In this document: in pieces, positions 1 to 6,834 of the stretch
Position numbering within the stretch: position 1 is the first letter of the stretch
Layout of the letters: the number at the start of each line of letters is the position of its first letter
Source of the DNA: DASZGI01 sp035938995
Lineage (GTDB): Bacteria > Actinomycetota > Actinomycetes > Streptomycetales > Catenulisporaceae
Length of the DNA stretch: 22,994 nt
Direction of reading: 5' to 3'
Assembly (NCBI RefSeq): GCF_035938995.1
Contig: NZ_DASZGI010000064.1
Span: 1-22,994 of the forward strand
Translations under genes and position numbers: made by a program
Notes under the pieces: model-generated
Databases searched by the model: none
Told to the model about the DNA's origin: nothing
The model's input: only the letters and a program-made list of their open reading frames with translations

Positions 1-726
1 GTCTTCGGGGCAGCCGGGCTCGCCGTTGTCGTCGGGATAAGCGCCGTCGCCGGAACCCCGGTCCTTGCGGTCGTCGTCGGGTTGAGCCAGATCGGGATCG
101 CCATCGGCTGGCAACGCACGGCCGGTGCGCCTAAGCGCTACCTCACCATCGGGCTCGTCGCGTTGATCGGCCTCGCCGCCTCCGCGATCGCCTACCGCCT
201 GGACATCGAGCATGCGCCGGGCGCGATAGCCACCGCCGTCGGGGTCGGCTTCGTGCTGCTCGCCGCCGACCAACTGATGCACAAAGAAGCTGACACAGCG
301 CCAGGCCCGCACCGCCTCGAGGCACTAGCCGCCGCCGGTGCCGGGGCTGCATTCGCTGCCCTGCCGGCCGGCTACCTCGTCGCCCAACGCCAGGACTCGA
401 AACTGACCGGCGCCTGCGCGCTCGCCGCAGCCGTCGCGGTCCTGTGCTCCGCGCTGGTCGGCGGGGGAACGCGCGCGATCGGGGTGGTCGCCGCCGCAGG
501 CGCGGGCGCAGCGGTCGGCGCACTGACGGCGCTGAGCCTCGCCTCCGCCGCGGGCGCGAAAGGGGGCGCCATCGGCGGAGTGGCCGCCGGGCTGCTCGCG
601 GCCGTCGCCGCTCGCATCGCGGACCGGCTCGGCACGGAGGGCGCCGACGTCCGGATCAGCTCCCAGACATTCCCGATGGCCTTCGCCGCCGTTGGAGCGG
701 CGATCGCGGCTTCGGTTGTGCGCTAA
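1..726 (+). CDS. Multi-pass membrane protein, 5' end outside the window
   Basis: The reading frame is open from base 1, so the true start lies upstream; the TTG at 82 is probably internal. The visible 241 residues are rich in Ala, Gly and Val and form a series of hydrophobic stretches separated by short charged loops, such as the segment around HKEADTAPGPHR. That pattern fits an integral membrane protein. I see no catalytic motif and no family I can name. It ends with TAA at 724-726, and the next gene starts about 95 bases later on the same strand. Coding use is typical of the window. Function unknown; the membrane location is inferred from hydrophobicity only. Confidence 0.75.
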   Translation, partial: VFGAAGLAVVVGISAVAGTPVLAVVVGLSQIGIAIGWQRTAGAPKRYLTIGLVALIGLAASAIAYRLDIEHAPGAIATAVGVGFVLLAADQLMHKEADTAPGPHRLEALAAAGAGAAFAALPAGYLVAQRQDSKLTGACALAAAVAVLCSALVGGGTRAIGVVAAAGAGAAVGALTALSLASAAGAKGGAIGGVAAGLLAAVAARIADRLGTEGADVRISSQTFPMAFAAVGAAIAASVVR

Positions 727-821
727 GGGTTTTGCGCTAAAGGGCGGCGTTATGCCACCAACTGGTCACGAACTCCCGCTGCTCCCTCCCGCTATCCGGC
801 TGAGCGGTTACGCTCGATTTC

Positions 822-1667
822 GTGACCGCGCCGAACCCGGAGAACTCCGATCGCTACTACGGTTACTCGGGCTACCCGGAGCAGAATCCGGTGCCCCCGC
901 CACCGCCTTCCTATGCCTATCCCGCCGACGCCGCGCCGGCCGGACGTCCACCGCGTCCACGACGCCGCGGACGGCGCTGGATCATCGCGCTGGTGATCCT
1001 GCTCGGGCTGCTCGTCGCCGCCGACCGGATCGGCGTCGTGGTGACCGAGAACACCCTCGCCTCGCAGATCAAGAAGGATCAGAACCTGTCCCAGACGCCC
1101 GGCGTCTCGATCGACGGGTTCCCCTTCCTCACGCAGGTGGTCTCGCGCGACTTCCCGCACGTGACCGTCGACATCCGCGGCCTCGTCGCTTCGGGCGTCC
1201 CGATCTCGGACATCCACGCCGACCTGAACGGCGTACACGTTTCGTCCGGCTACAACAGCGCGACCGTCGACAACCTGACCGCTACTGCGATCCTCAGTTA
1301 CTCAGACCTGTCCAAGGCAGTCAGCAACCAGGTGCAGAACATCGGCACCGTCACGGTGAGCCAGGGCTCCGCCGGGCAGTTGAAGGCTACCTACAGCCTG
1401 CTCGGCGCCTCGGTCTCTGCCCAGGTCGCGGCGACCCTGCTGCCGGGCAACACGATCGAGCTCAAGTCGGCCGGCGTCGACGCGGGAGGGCTGGGCAGCC
1501 TGGTGCAGGCAGTCACCCCGACCAGCTTCGACGTCAAGATCCCACTCGGCACGCTGCCCTTCGGCATCCAGCTCAAGAGCCTCGTCCTCACCTCGACCGC
1601 CGCGGACATCATCGCGACCGGCCACAACGTCGCGCTCAGCCAGACCACCGCGACCCAGACCCAGTAG
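822..1667 (+). CDS. LmeA-like phospholipid-binding protein (DUF2993)
   Basis: This 281-residue protein has a Pro/Tyr-rich cytoplasmic N-terminus (about 1-45), a run of Arg residues, one membrane segment (about 53-68, IIALVILLGLLVAADRIG), and a beta-rich extracytoplasmic domain. That domain contains the family features NTLASQI, GFPFLTQV and the repeated S/T-rich strands of the DUF2993 family, whose mycobacterial member LmeA binds phosphoinositides and acts in lipomannan maturation. The start is GTG 822. No Shine-Dalgarno lies upstream, but a TACGCT -10-like element ends 7 bases before it, so the mRNA may be leaderless. It converges with the cupredoxin gene, with 22 bases between the stops. The ligand is unknown; family membership is the firm part. 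Confidence 0.8.
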   Translation: MTAPNPENSDRYYGYSGYPEQNPVPPPPPSYAYPADAAPAGRPPRPRRRGRRWIIALVILLGLLVAADRIGVVVTENTLASQIKKDQNLSQTPGVSIDGFPFLTQVVSRDFPHVTVDIRGLVASGVPISDIHADLNGVHVSSGYNSATVDNLTATAILSYSDLSKAVSNQVQNIGTVTVSQGSAGQLKATYSLLGASVSAQVAATLLPGNTIELKSAGVDAGGLGSLVQAVTPTSFDVKIPLGTLPFGIQLKSLVLTSTAADIIATGHNVALSQTTATQTQ

Positions 1668-1689
1668 CCGAGTTCGAAAGGTCAGGCCC

Positions 1690-2100
1690 CTAGCTGCCCG
1701 ACACGACGAGCGTCGCCTTCATGAACGGGTGAACGGTGCAGTGGAACGGGTAGGAACCGGCCGTCGTCGGCGCCTTGAAGCTTGCCGTGCCACCTGCGGG
1801 GATGGTGACGTCGAAAGCGTTGCCGGAGTCTGCGGTCACCGTGTGCTCGACCGAGTCTTTGTTCGTCACCGTGACGGTCGCCCCAGGGGCCACCGATTTC
1901 GGGACGCTGAACGCGAATCCCGAGATGGTGATGGAGTCGGCGCTGCTCGACGGGGCCGTCGCGCCCCCGGACCCGGGCGGCGTCGAACTGGTGGCCGCGC
2001 CCGGCGGGGTACTTCCGGAGCCCGAACTGGAGCAGGCGGCCGCGCACGCGAGAAACGCAGCCGTGACGACGGCGCCCATCATGCGCGAGGATCTGTTCAT
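1690..2100 (-). CDS. Cupredoxin-domain lipoprotein (plastocyanin/azurin type)
   Basis: This 136-residue protein begins with a lipoprotein-type signal: MNRSSRMM, a hydrophobic stretch, then Cys19 or Cys23 as the candidate lipidated residue. A Ser/Gly/Pro/Thr linker (about 24-53) leads to a cupredoxin fold at 54-136. The type-1 copper ligands are all visible: His86 in VEHTV, then Cys121, His124 and Met127 in FHCTVHPFM. It should sit on the outside of the cytoplasmic membrane and carry electrons or hold copper. ATG 2100 was chosen because the signal peptide starts there; the frame runs further upstream but would enter the divergent sigma gene. It is divergent from an ECF sigma factor, which suggests, but does not show, that the sigma factor controls it. 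Confidence 0.85.
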   Translation of the reverse strand: MNRSSRMMGAVVTAAFLACAAACSSSGSGSTPPGAATSSTPPGSGGATAPSSSADSITISGFAFSVPKSVAPGATVTVTNKDSVEHTVTADSGNAFDVTIPAGGTASFKAPTTAGSYPFHCTVHPFMKATLVVSGS

Positions 2101-2191
2101 GCACTGGACACGGATGCGGCCACGCGCCGGTTCAGCGGGGGATCCCGGCGGCCCGGTTGAACGGACCGACGATTCCGCACGTGTTTTCAAT

Positions 2192-2719
2192 GTGGCGGCG
2201 GAAACCGAAGTCCTCGACGAGTCAGCGCTGCGTGTGCTGTACGCCGAGCATTCGGGTCCCGTCCTGGCGTACCTGCTCAGGCTCACCCGGGACCGGGCGC
2301 GGGCTGAGGATCTGCTGCAGGAGACCATGCTGCGCGCCTGGCGCAGGCCCTCCGTGTTCGAACCGGGGCGCGGTTCGGTGCGGGCCTGGCTGTGCACGGT
2401 CGCGCGCAACCTGGTGGTGGATGACGCCCGTGCACGCGCGGCCCGGCCGAACGAGACCGAGCTGACCGACTACACCGAGGGACCCGACGAGGGGGACGAC
2501 CCCTACGAGGACACCCTCCGGGCGTGGGAAGTCGCCGACGCGCTGGCCGCACTCAGTGCCGAGCACAGAGCCGTGCTTATCGAGGTGTACTACCGGCGGT
2601 CGACCGTCGCGGAGACCGCCGCCGCGCTCGGTATCCCGCCCGGAACCGTCAAGTCACGTACCTTCTATGCCCTTCGCGCCTTACGCCTCGCCTGTCAAGA
2701 AAGGGGGATCACGCCATGA
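2192..2719 (+). CDS. ECF-type RNA polymerase sigma factor
   Basis: From GTG 2192 this is a 175-residue sigma-70-family protein. Region 2 (about 12-82) contains the core-binding and -10-recognition helices, seen as RAEDLLQETMLRAW followed by VRAWLCTVARNLVVDDARA. Region 4 (about 113-170) contains the -35-reading helix-turn-helix, STVAETAAALGIPPGTVKSR. Regions 1 and 3 are absent, as in ECF sigmas, and it resembles the SigK/SigL type. The start is uncertain: in-frame ATGs at 2099 and 2114 would overlap the divergent cupredoxin gene, and none has a good Shine-Dalgarno. Its stop overlaps the anti-sigma start (ATGA at 2716), so the two are translationally coupled. It is probably held inactive by that partner. 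Confidence 0.88.
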   Translation: MAAETEVLDESALRVLYAEHSGPVLAYLLRLTRDRARAEDLLQETMLRAWRRPSVFEPGRGSVRAWLCTVARNLVVDDARARAARPNETELTDYTEGPDEGDDPYEDTLRAWEVADALAALSAEHRAVLIEVYYRRSTVAETAAALGIPPGTVKSRTFYALRALRLACQERGITP

Positions 2720-3459
2720 ACAGTCACAGTCACCGTGTTCCCCGCTGTACCCGTGCATACGACCCGCGACTGCGGGAGGCGGTGGGCGCATACCTGCTCG
2801 GCGGACTCGAGCCGGCCGAGGCCGACGAGGTCTCGTTCCACCTGTCCGAGTGCGAGAGCTGCCGGTCCGAGTACGCCGAGCTCGCCGACCTGGTGCCGCT
2901 GATGGCTATGGTCACCGAGCAGGAGGCGGTATACGGTCCGGTACGTCCGGAGCCGGCGGTCCTCGGCCGAGTGCTCGCCAGCTCGCGGCAGCAGTCCGCG
3001 GAGGCGACGCACGCGGAGCGCCGCGTCGCTCGCGACCGTCCCCGACGTACCAGGCTCGCCCTCGCCGCCGCCTGCGTGATCCTGGCCGCGGCCGGTTCGG
3101 CGGTCGGGGTGAGCATGTCCACGCACGCCGCAACCTCGACCGCGTGGAGCGCGACAGTCGTCGTGATGAACCCGTACCACGCGAGCGCCGCCGACGACAT
3201 CAAGGCGATCGCGGACGTCACTCCGGCCACCTGGGGCTCACGGATCAGCCTGAAGATGGAAGGCGTGCCCAAGGGCTACAAGTGCTCGATGGTCGTGTGG
3301 GGTGCCGACGGGCGCACCGAGCAGGCCGGGACGTGGAACGCCCCGTCAGGCGGATCGTTCACCATCCCGGCCACGTCGTCCTTCTCTCCGGACCGCGTCT
3401 CGGCGATCGACGTGACCCTGCCCGACGGCACGAACCTGATGCACATCACGCATCCGTAG
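2716..3459 (+). CDS. Membrane anti-sigma factor with zinc finger (RskA/RslA-like)
   Basis: A 247-residue membrane protein that should bind and silence the ECF sigma factor encoded just upstream. The cytoplasmic N-terminus has the zinc-associated anti-sigma motif H-x3-C-x2-C at His42, Cys46 and Cys49 (FHLSECESC). One transmembrane helix lies at about 112-133, followed by an extracytoplasmic domain of roughly 110 residues similar in layout to the RskA C-terminal domain. ATG 2716 overlaps the sigma stop by four bases, a standard arrangement for sigma/anti-sigma pairs. The signal sensed is unknown. The cupredoxin lipoprotein next door hints at copper or redox stress at the membrane, which is an inference from context. 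Confidence 0.88.
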   Translation: MNSHSHRVPRCTRAYDPRLREAVGAYLLGGLEPAEADEVSFHLSECESCRSEYAELADLVPLMAMVTEQEAVYGPVRPEPAVLGRVLASSRQQSAEATHAERRVARDRPRRTRLALAAACVILAAAGSAVGVSMSTHAATSTAWSATVVVMNPYHASAADDIKAIADVTPATWGSRISLKMEGVPKGYKCSMVVWGADGRTEQAGTWNAPSGGSFTIPATSSFSPDRVSAIDVTLPDGTNLMHITHP

Positions 3460-3593
3460 GGACGCGTCCAGCAGCCCCGCCCTCTCCATCAGCCCGCCTA
3501 CAGTCCATTCCAGTCGAAGGTGTCGTACGGGTGGCTGTCTGAGCAGGCGTGCGGCAGGTCTGGGTGAGCGCCACGGTGAAGTCGGCCGGGTGA

Positions 3594-3728
3594 TTAGCGC
3601 GTGCGGTCATACAGCGCGCACATCGCGCCGGAGTCAGTGGTCGATAGGTCGGCGAGTGTCCAGTCGCTGGCCGGTAGGCCGTCTTCGAAGAGCCGAGCGC
3701 CGCCGCCGGCCACGGCCGGCACGAGCGG
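3594..3728 (-). pseudogene. C-terminal remnant of a RibD/dihydrofolate-reductase-family protein
   Basis: On the minus strand, about 45 codons ending at TAA 3594-3596 read PAVAGGGARLFEDG, then DWTLADLSTTDSGAMCALYD. This matches the last strand, the GGGxRLF turn and the C-terminal strand of the dihydrofolate reductase/RibD C-terminal family, which are normally about 180-200 residues long. The similarity stops near 3728, and the sequence that should encode the N-terminal three quarters is absent. A LuxR-type gene end running the other way begins 15 bases later. I regard this as a deletion remnant. Expression is unlikely because promoter and start are missing. The identification rests on recognising the motif by eye. 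Confidence 0.55.
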
Positions 3729-3742
3729 CGCCGGACCCCGGG

Positions 3743-4009
3743 ATGGATCTGCCCGGCGCGATCGCGCTTGCGCAGCGGGCCCGCGGACCGCGTCGCCGCC
3801 CCTCGACCGGTTGGGGCAGCCTGACCCCGACGGAGCAGTCGGTCGTCGAGCTCGCGGCACAGGGCCTGAGCAACCCCGAGATCGCGGCGCGGCTCTACAT
3901 CAGCCGCGGCACCGTCAAGACGCACCTGGCCTACGTCTACGCCAAGCTCGGCGCGGCCAACCGCACCGACCTCACGCGGCTCGCCACACTGCGCGACCAG
4001 TTGCGCTGA
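3743..4009 (+). pseudogene. C-terminal LuxR/GerE DNA-binding domain of a lost large regulator
   Basis: The 88 codons from ATG 3743 encode a linker (IALAQRARGPRRRPSTGW) and a full GerE helix-turn-helix: SLTPTEQSVVELAAQGLSN, then GTVKTHLAYVYAKLGAANRT. This linker plus HTH is typical of the extreme C-terminus of large ATP-binding LuxR (LAL) or similar regulators of several hundred residues. Nothing upstream encodes the rest of such a protein: within 15 bases the sequence becomes a reductase fragment on the opposite strand. No Shine-Dalgarno precedes the ATG. A stand-alone small DNA-binding protein cannot be excluded because the HTH itself is undamaged, but a truncated remnant is more likely. Confidence 0.6.
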
Positions 4010-4110
4010 CCCAGCACCGCGATGCACCGGGACGCCTACCAGCGGTTTCACGGAATTCGGCCGAATCGCGATACATTTGTGAGACAGACGTCTCGCGATG
4101 TGGGACATTC

Positions 4111-4140
4111 GTGACAGGTCACACCCGCGTTACCTAATAT
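4111..4140 (+). promoter_or_regulatory. Promoter of the cysteine leader and sulfurtransferase unit
   Basis: A -35 element GTGACA (4111-4116) and a -10 element TAATAT (4135-4140) are separated by 18 bases and match the vegetative consensus well. The ATG of the leader peptide begins only 7 bases after the -10, so transcription should start at or next to the A of that ATG, giving a leaderless mRNA. Confidence 0.65.
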
Positions 4141-4147
4141 CGACGGC

Positions 4148-4225
4148 ATGAGGCCCCAGGCAGAGCTGACCAAGCGCCGCGCCGTGGATCTGTGCCGCGT
4201 CGCCGCCTGTCTGTGTTGTCGCTGA
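4148..4225 (+). CDS. Cysteine-rich leader peptide (25 residues) of the sulfurtransferase unit
   Basis: A 25-codon ORF, MRPQAELTKRRAVDL followed by a tail with four cysteines (Cys16, 21, 23 and 24), ending in TGA. The TKRRAVDLCRVA core is the recognisable pattern of the short 'putative leader peptide' found upstream of sulfur-assimilation genes in many actinomycetes. In mycobacteria, leaderless polycysteine ORFs of this kind act as cysteine-responsive attenuators. Here the ORF has no Shine-Dalgarno, directly follows a strong -10, and ends 10 bases before a stem-loop; the sulfurtransferase gene begins 160 bases downstream. The likely role is that ribosome stalling at the clustered Cys codons, when charged tRNA-Cys is scarce, changes downstream RNA folding. 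The peptide itself probably has no function. Confidence 0.8.
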   Translation: MRPQAELTKRRAVDLCRVAACLCCR

Positions 4226-4234
4226 CCTCGTTCT

Positions 4235-4281
4235 GAACGGCTCGCCGTTCCGCGCGGCTGTCGAGCCCCTGCTCGCCGCGC
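4235..4281 (+). promoter_or_regulatory. Stem-loops after the cysteine leader ORF (candidate attenuator)
   Basis: Two perfect inverted repeats follow the leader stop. GAACGG/CCGTTC (4235-4240 with 4245-4250) has a 4-base CTCG loop. GCGCGGC/GCCGCGC (4252-4258 with 4275-4281) has a 16-base loop. There is no U-run, so this may be a Rho-dependent or translational device rather than a classical terminator. Confidence 0.4.
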
Positions 4282-4385
4282 ACGCCCTCGAAGAGCTCCC
4301 GGGCCGCAGTGCGCCCGCCGGGCCCGAACGAACAAGAAGCAGCGTCCACGCGAATCGGCACCACAACGCCCTGGAGGAAGAACTC

Positions 4386-5219
4386 ATGAGCCGCACCGAC
4401 GTCCTGGTCGACGCAGACTGGGTGGAGGCGCACCTCGACGACCCGCACGTCGCCATCGTCGAGGTGGACGAGGACACCGCCGCGTACGAAAAGAACCACA
4501 TCCGCAACGCGATCCGGATCGACTGGAAGAAGGACCTGCAGGACCCGGTGCGCCGTGACTTCGTCTCGAAGGAGCAGTTCGAGGCGCTGCTGTCGGAGCG
4601 CGGCATCGGCAACGACGACACCGTCGTGCTCTACGGAGGCAACAACAACTGGTTCGCCTCCTACGCTCTCTGGTACTTCAAGCTCTACGGCCACCGGGAC
4701 GTGAAGCTGCTCGACGGCGGCCGCAAGAAGTGGGAGCTGGACTCGCGCGATCTGGTCGAGGAGATCCCCACCCGCGCCGCCACCAGCTACACCGCCCAGC
4801 CGCAGGACCTGACGATCCGGGCCTTCCGGGACGAGGTCGTCGCCTCGATCGGAACGAAGAACCTGGTGGACGTGCGCTCCCCGGACGAGTTCTCCGGCAA
4901 GCTGCTCGCACCCGCCCACCTGCCGCAGGAGCAGTCGCAGCGCCCGGGCCACGTGCCGACCGCCAAGAACATCCCGTGGTCGAAGGCGGCCAACGACGAC
5001 GGCACCTTCAAGTCGGACGACGAGCTCAAGGAGCTGTACGAGACCGAGGGCGTGGACCTGTCCAAGGACACCATCGCCTACTGCCGCATCGGCGAGCGCT
5101 CGGCGCACACCTGGTTCGTGCTGCACGAGCTGCTCGGCCAGCCCAACGTGAAGAACTACGACGGCTCGTGGACCGAGTACGGCTCGCTGGTCGGCGTGCC
5201 GATCGAGCTCGGCGCCTGA
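4386..5219 (+). CDS. cysA: Thiosulfate sulfurtransferase (rhodanese), CysA2/SseA type
   Basis: A 277-residue protein with two tandem rhodanese domains (about 5-125 and 145-275). The C-terminal domain holds the catalytic cysteine, Cys233, in the loop CRIGERS; the N-terminal domain lacks one, as usual. Other family signatures are VLYGGNNNWFASYALWYFKLYG, LLDGGRKKWE, VDVRSPDEFSG and NYDGSWTEYGSLVG. It is very close to mycobacterial CysA2/CysA3. The enzyme moves sulfane sulfur from thiosulfate or a similar donor to an acceptor via a Cys persulfide in the cytoplasm. ATG 4386 follows a strong GGAGG. It is preceded by the cysteine leader and followed after 38 bases by sseC, probably in one transcript. 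Not to be confused with the sulfate-transport ATPase also called CysA. Confidence 0.95.
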   Translation: MSRTDVLVDADWVEAHLDDPHVAIVEVDEDTAAYEKNHIRNAIRIDWKKDLQDPVRRDFVSKEQFEALLSERGIGNDDTVVLYGGNNNWFASYALWYFKLYGHRDVKLLDGGRKKWELDSRDLVEEIPTRAATSYTAQPQDLTIRAFRDEVVASIGTKNLVDVRSPDEFSGKLLAPAHLPQEQSQRPGHVPTAKNIPWSKAANDDGTFKSDDELKELYETEGVDLSKDTIAYCRIGERSAHTWFVLHELLGQPNVKNYDGSWTEYGSLVGVPIELGA

Positions 5220-5257
5220 TCCGCGCGCACGCGCAAGCAGCGAAGGAGAGCAGCGAC

Positions 5258-5548
5258 ATGTGCGGTGCTACCACCGGCGGTCTGTCCAGGGAGGGAATCG
5301 ACGTGGCCAAGGAAACGATCATCGAGGGCGCGATCCAGCGCGACGGCACTCCGGTGACCGGGTACGTGCGCCTGCTCAACGCGGACGGCGAGTTCACCGC
5401 CGAGGTGCCCACCTCGGCGACCGGCGCCTTCCGGTTCTTCGCCGCTCCGGGGACGTGGACGCTGCGCGCCCTGGTTCCTGGCGCCACCGCCGACCGGGCG
5501 GTCGTCGCCACTCAGGGCGAGGTGGCCGAGGTCCTGATCGCGGTCTGA
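5258..5548 (+). CDS. sseC: SseC-like protein (DUF1416)
   Basis: A 96-residue protein of the DUF1416 family, encoded directly after the sulfurtransferase gene, as in mycobacteria (sseC next to cysA). ATG 5258 is supported by GGAG eight bases upstream. The N-terminus MCGATTGG carries a cysteine at position 2. The rest is a predicted beta-sandwich with the phrases GYVRLLNADGEFTAEVPTSA and FRFFAAPGTWTLRAL, reminiscent of carboxypeptidase-regulatory-like folds. The biochemical role is not established; conserved pairing with CysA suggests it is a sulfur-carrier or accessory partner. Regulation by the cysteine leader is likely because no promoter separates the two genes. Confidence 0.9.
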   Translation: MCGATTGGLSREGIDVAKETIIEGAIQRDGTPVTGYVRLLNADGEFTAEVPTSATGAFRFFAAPGTWTLRALVPGATADRAVVATQGEVAEVLIAV

Positions 5549-5597
5549 CCGGACCGGGACCGATCCGGCGGCTGGTAGCCGGCCAAGCGGGCGCAGG

Positions 5598-5960
5598 TCA
5601 GTAGACCAGCGCCTGGACTCCGTCCTCCAGCACTTCCTGCACGAAGACCTGCGCCCCGGCGATCCTGACGCCGGGGCGCAGGTCTTTCTCGGTGATCTCG
5701 CGGCGCGCGGCGCACTGCGTGCACAGGGTCACCGTGCCCCCGGCGGCAACCGCCTCGAGCAGCTCGCCGAGCGGGGCGGCGTGTGGCAGCTCGAACTGCT
5801 CGGCCCGGCCCGGCAGCGCGAACCACGCGGACTCGCCGGTCAGCCACAGCGACACCTCGGCGCCCGACGCCACGCCGACCGCCGCGACGGTGAACGCCTG
5901 GGAGCAGCGCTCCGGCGCGTCGGCTCCCGCGGTGACTTTGACGATCAGTTTTCTCACCAT
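5598..5960 (-). CDS. DsrE-family-like protein
   Basis: A 120-residue soluble protein: a beta-alpha start MVRKLIVKVTAG, a stretch TVAAVGVASGAEVSLWLTGESAW, then GELLEAVAAGGTVTLCTQCAARREI and a C-terminal GAQVFVQEVLEDG. Size and strand order fit the DsrE/DsrF fold, whose members relay sulfur on cysteines. A CxxC pair (CTQC) sits where such proteins carry a reactive cysteine. It converges with sseC, with 49 bases between the stops, so a link to sulfur transfer is suggested by location. ATG 5960 is chosen; GTG 5957 is an alternative, and neither has a clear Shine-Dalgarno. The family assignment is by pattern and is less certain than for its neighbours. Confidence 0.7.
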   Translation of the reverse strand: MVRKLIVKVTAGADAPERCSQAFTVAAVGVASGAEVSLWLTGESAWFALPGRAEQFELPHAAPLGELLEAVAAGGTVTLCTQCAARREITEKDLRPGVRIAGAQVFVQEVLEDGVQALVY

Positions 5961-6154
5961 GCCATGAGCTTATTTTCTCAGCAGGCCCCGGGCGTAGCGA
6001 GCGTCACAACAGCGCGCAGGTGAAGGCGGTACGGTCCCCGAGGGCCGTGCCCATAGACTGACGGCACGGACTTAGGCCCCCCGCAGCGGGCCTGTCCCAC
6101 AGACGCCGCTCCCGGACCCGGCCGAGGGCGATCAAGCACAGGAGCGCACCGACC

Positions 6155-6256
6155 GTGGAGACTTTCTTCACCGCCCTGCTCGTGGTGGTCTTCCTGCTCG
6201 TCACCTGGTTCGCCGGGTTCGTCGTGGTCAAGCTCTTCAAGGGCCAGAGCCGCTAG
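6155..6256 (+). CDS. Small single-pass membrane protein, 33 residues
   Basis: GTG 6155 begins a 33-codon ORF with AGGAG ten bases upstream. It encodes METFFTALL, a continuous hydrophobic helix to about residue 25, then a basic tail VKLFKGQSR and TAG. The next gene starts 9 bases later, so the two are probably co-transcribed. A TAGACT -10-like element at 6054-6059 could serve both. I know no function. Spacing, Shine-Dalgarno and a clean amphipathic end argue that it is translated. Start choice is good because there is no upstream in-frame alternative near the Shine-Dalgarno. Confidence 0.65.
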   Translation: METFFTALLVVVFLLVTWFAGFVVVKLFKGQSR

Positions 6257-6265
6257 GCGCCCGCG

Positions 6266-6769
6266 ATGCCCTTCGAGATCCCAGACGACTTGGACCCGGC
6301 GCTGCTCCCGGTGGCCTTCCTGCTCGGCCGGTGGGTCGGCGCGGGGCTCGGCCAGTACCCGACGATCAAGGACTTCCGCTTCGGGCAGGAGGTCAGCTTC
6401 GGCTACGTGCCGGGCAAGACGTTCCTGGATTACGAGTCGCGGTCCTGGCTGCTCGACGAGCAGGGGGAGAAGATCCGGCCGCTGGCCCGCGAGCACGGTT
6501 ATTGGCGCCCGCAGCCCGACGGCACCCTCGAGGTGGTGCTCGCCCACCCGACCGGCATCGTCGAGATCTGGCACGGCGAGCTGGACAACGGCAAGATCGA
6601 GCTGCGCACCGACGCCGTCGCCCGCACCGCCACCGCCAAGGAGTACTCCAGCGGCCACCGGCTCTACGGCCTGGTCAAGGGCGACCTGCTCTGGACGTTC
6701 GACATGGCGGCGATGGGCCAGCCGCTGCAGAACCACCTCGCCGCGCAACTCAAGCGGACAGACGGCTAG
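6266..6769 (+). CDS. Nitrobindin-like heme-binding beta-barrel (FABP-like, Rv0813c type)
   Basis: A 167-residue protein with the family hallmark GxWxGxGxGxYPT at 21-33 (GRWVGAGLGQYPT), followed by alternating beta strands of a small barrel and a C-terminal DMAAMGQPLQNHLAAQLKR in which His157 is the candidate heme ligand. Such proteins bind heme in a beta-barrel and react with NO or peroxynitrite; the physiological role in actinomycetes is unclear. ATG 6266 is used; it follows the 33-residue membrane ORF by 9 bases. The following Fur-family gene has its own probable promoter. Length is normal for the family. Confidence 0.88.
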   Translation: MPFEIPDDLDPALLPVAFLLGRWVGAGLGQYPTIKDFRFGQEVSFGYVPGKTFLDYESRSWLLDEQGEKIRPLAREHGYWRPQPDGTLEVVLAHPTGIVEIWHGELDNGKIELRTDAVARTATAKEYSSGHRLYGLVKGDLLWTFDMAAMGQPLQNHLAAQLKRTDG

Positions 6770-6834
6770 CGGCCCGGTAGCGCGACCAGCCGCGGCCGGG
6801 TCGGATCGGCCCGGGTCAGACTTACACTCGGGGT

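Noticed and set aside
692..1693. Long plus-strand frame of 333 codons overlapping the DUF2993 gene
   Set aside because: Arg/Pro-rich with no domain-like sequence; it is the out-of-frame reading of the LmeA-like gene.
4134..5126. 330-codon minus-strand frame over the sulfurtransferase gene
   Set aside because: Antisense reading of a highly conserved rhodanese; Val/Leu/Arg/Asp composition typical of GC-rich shadows.
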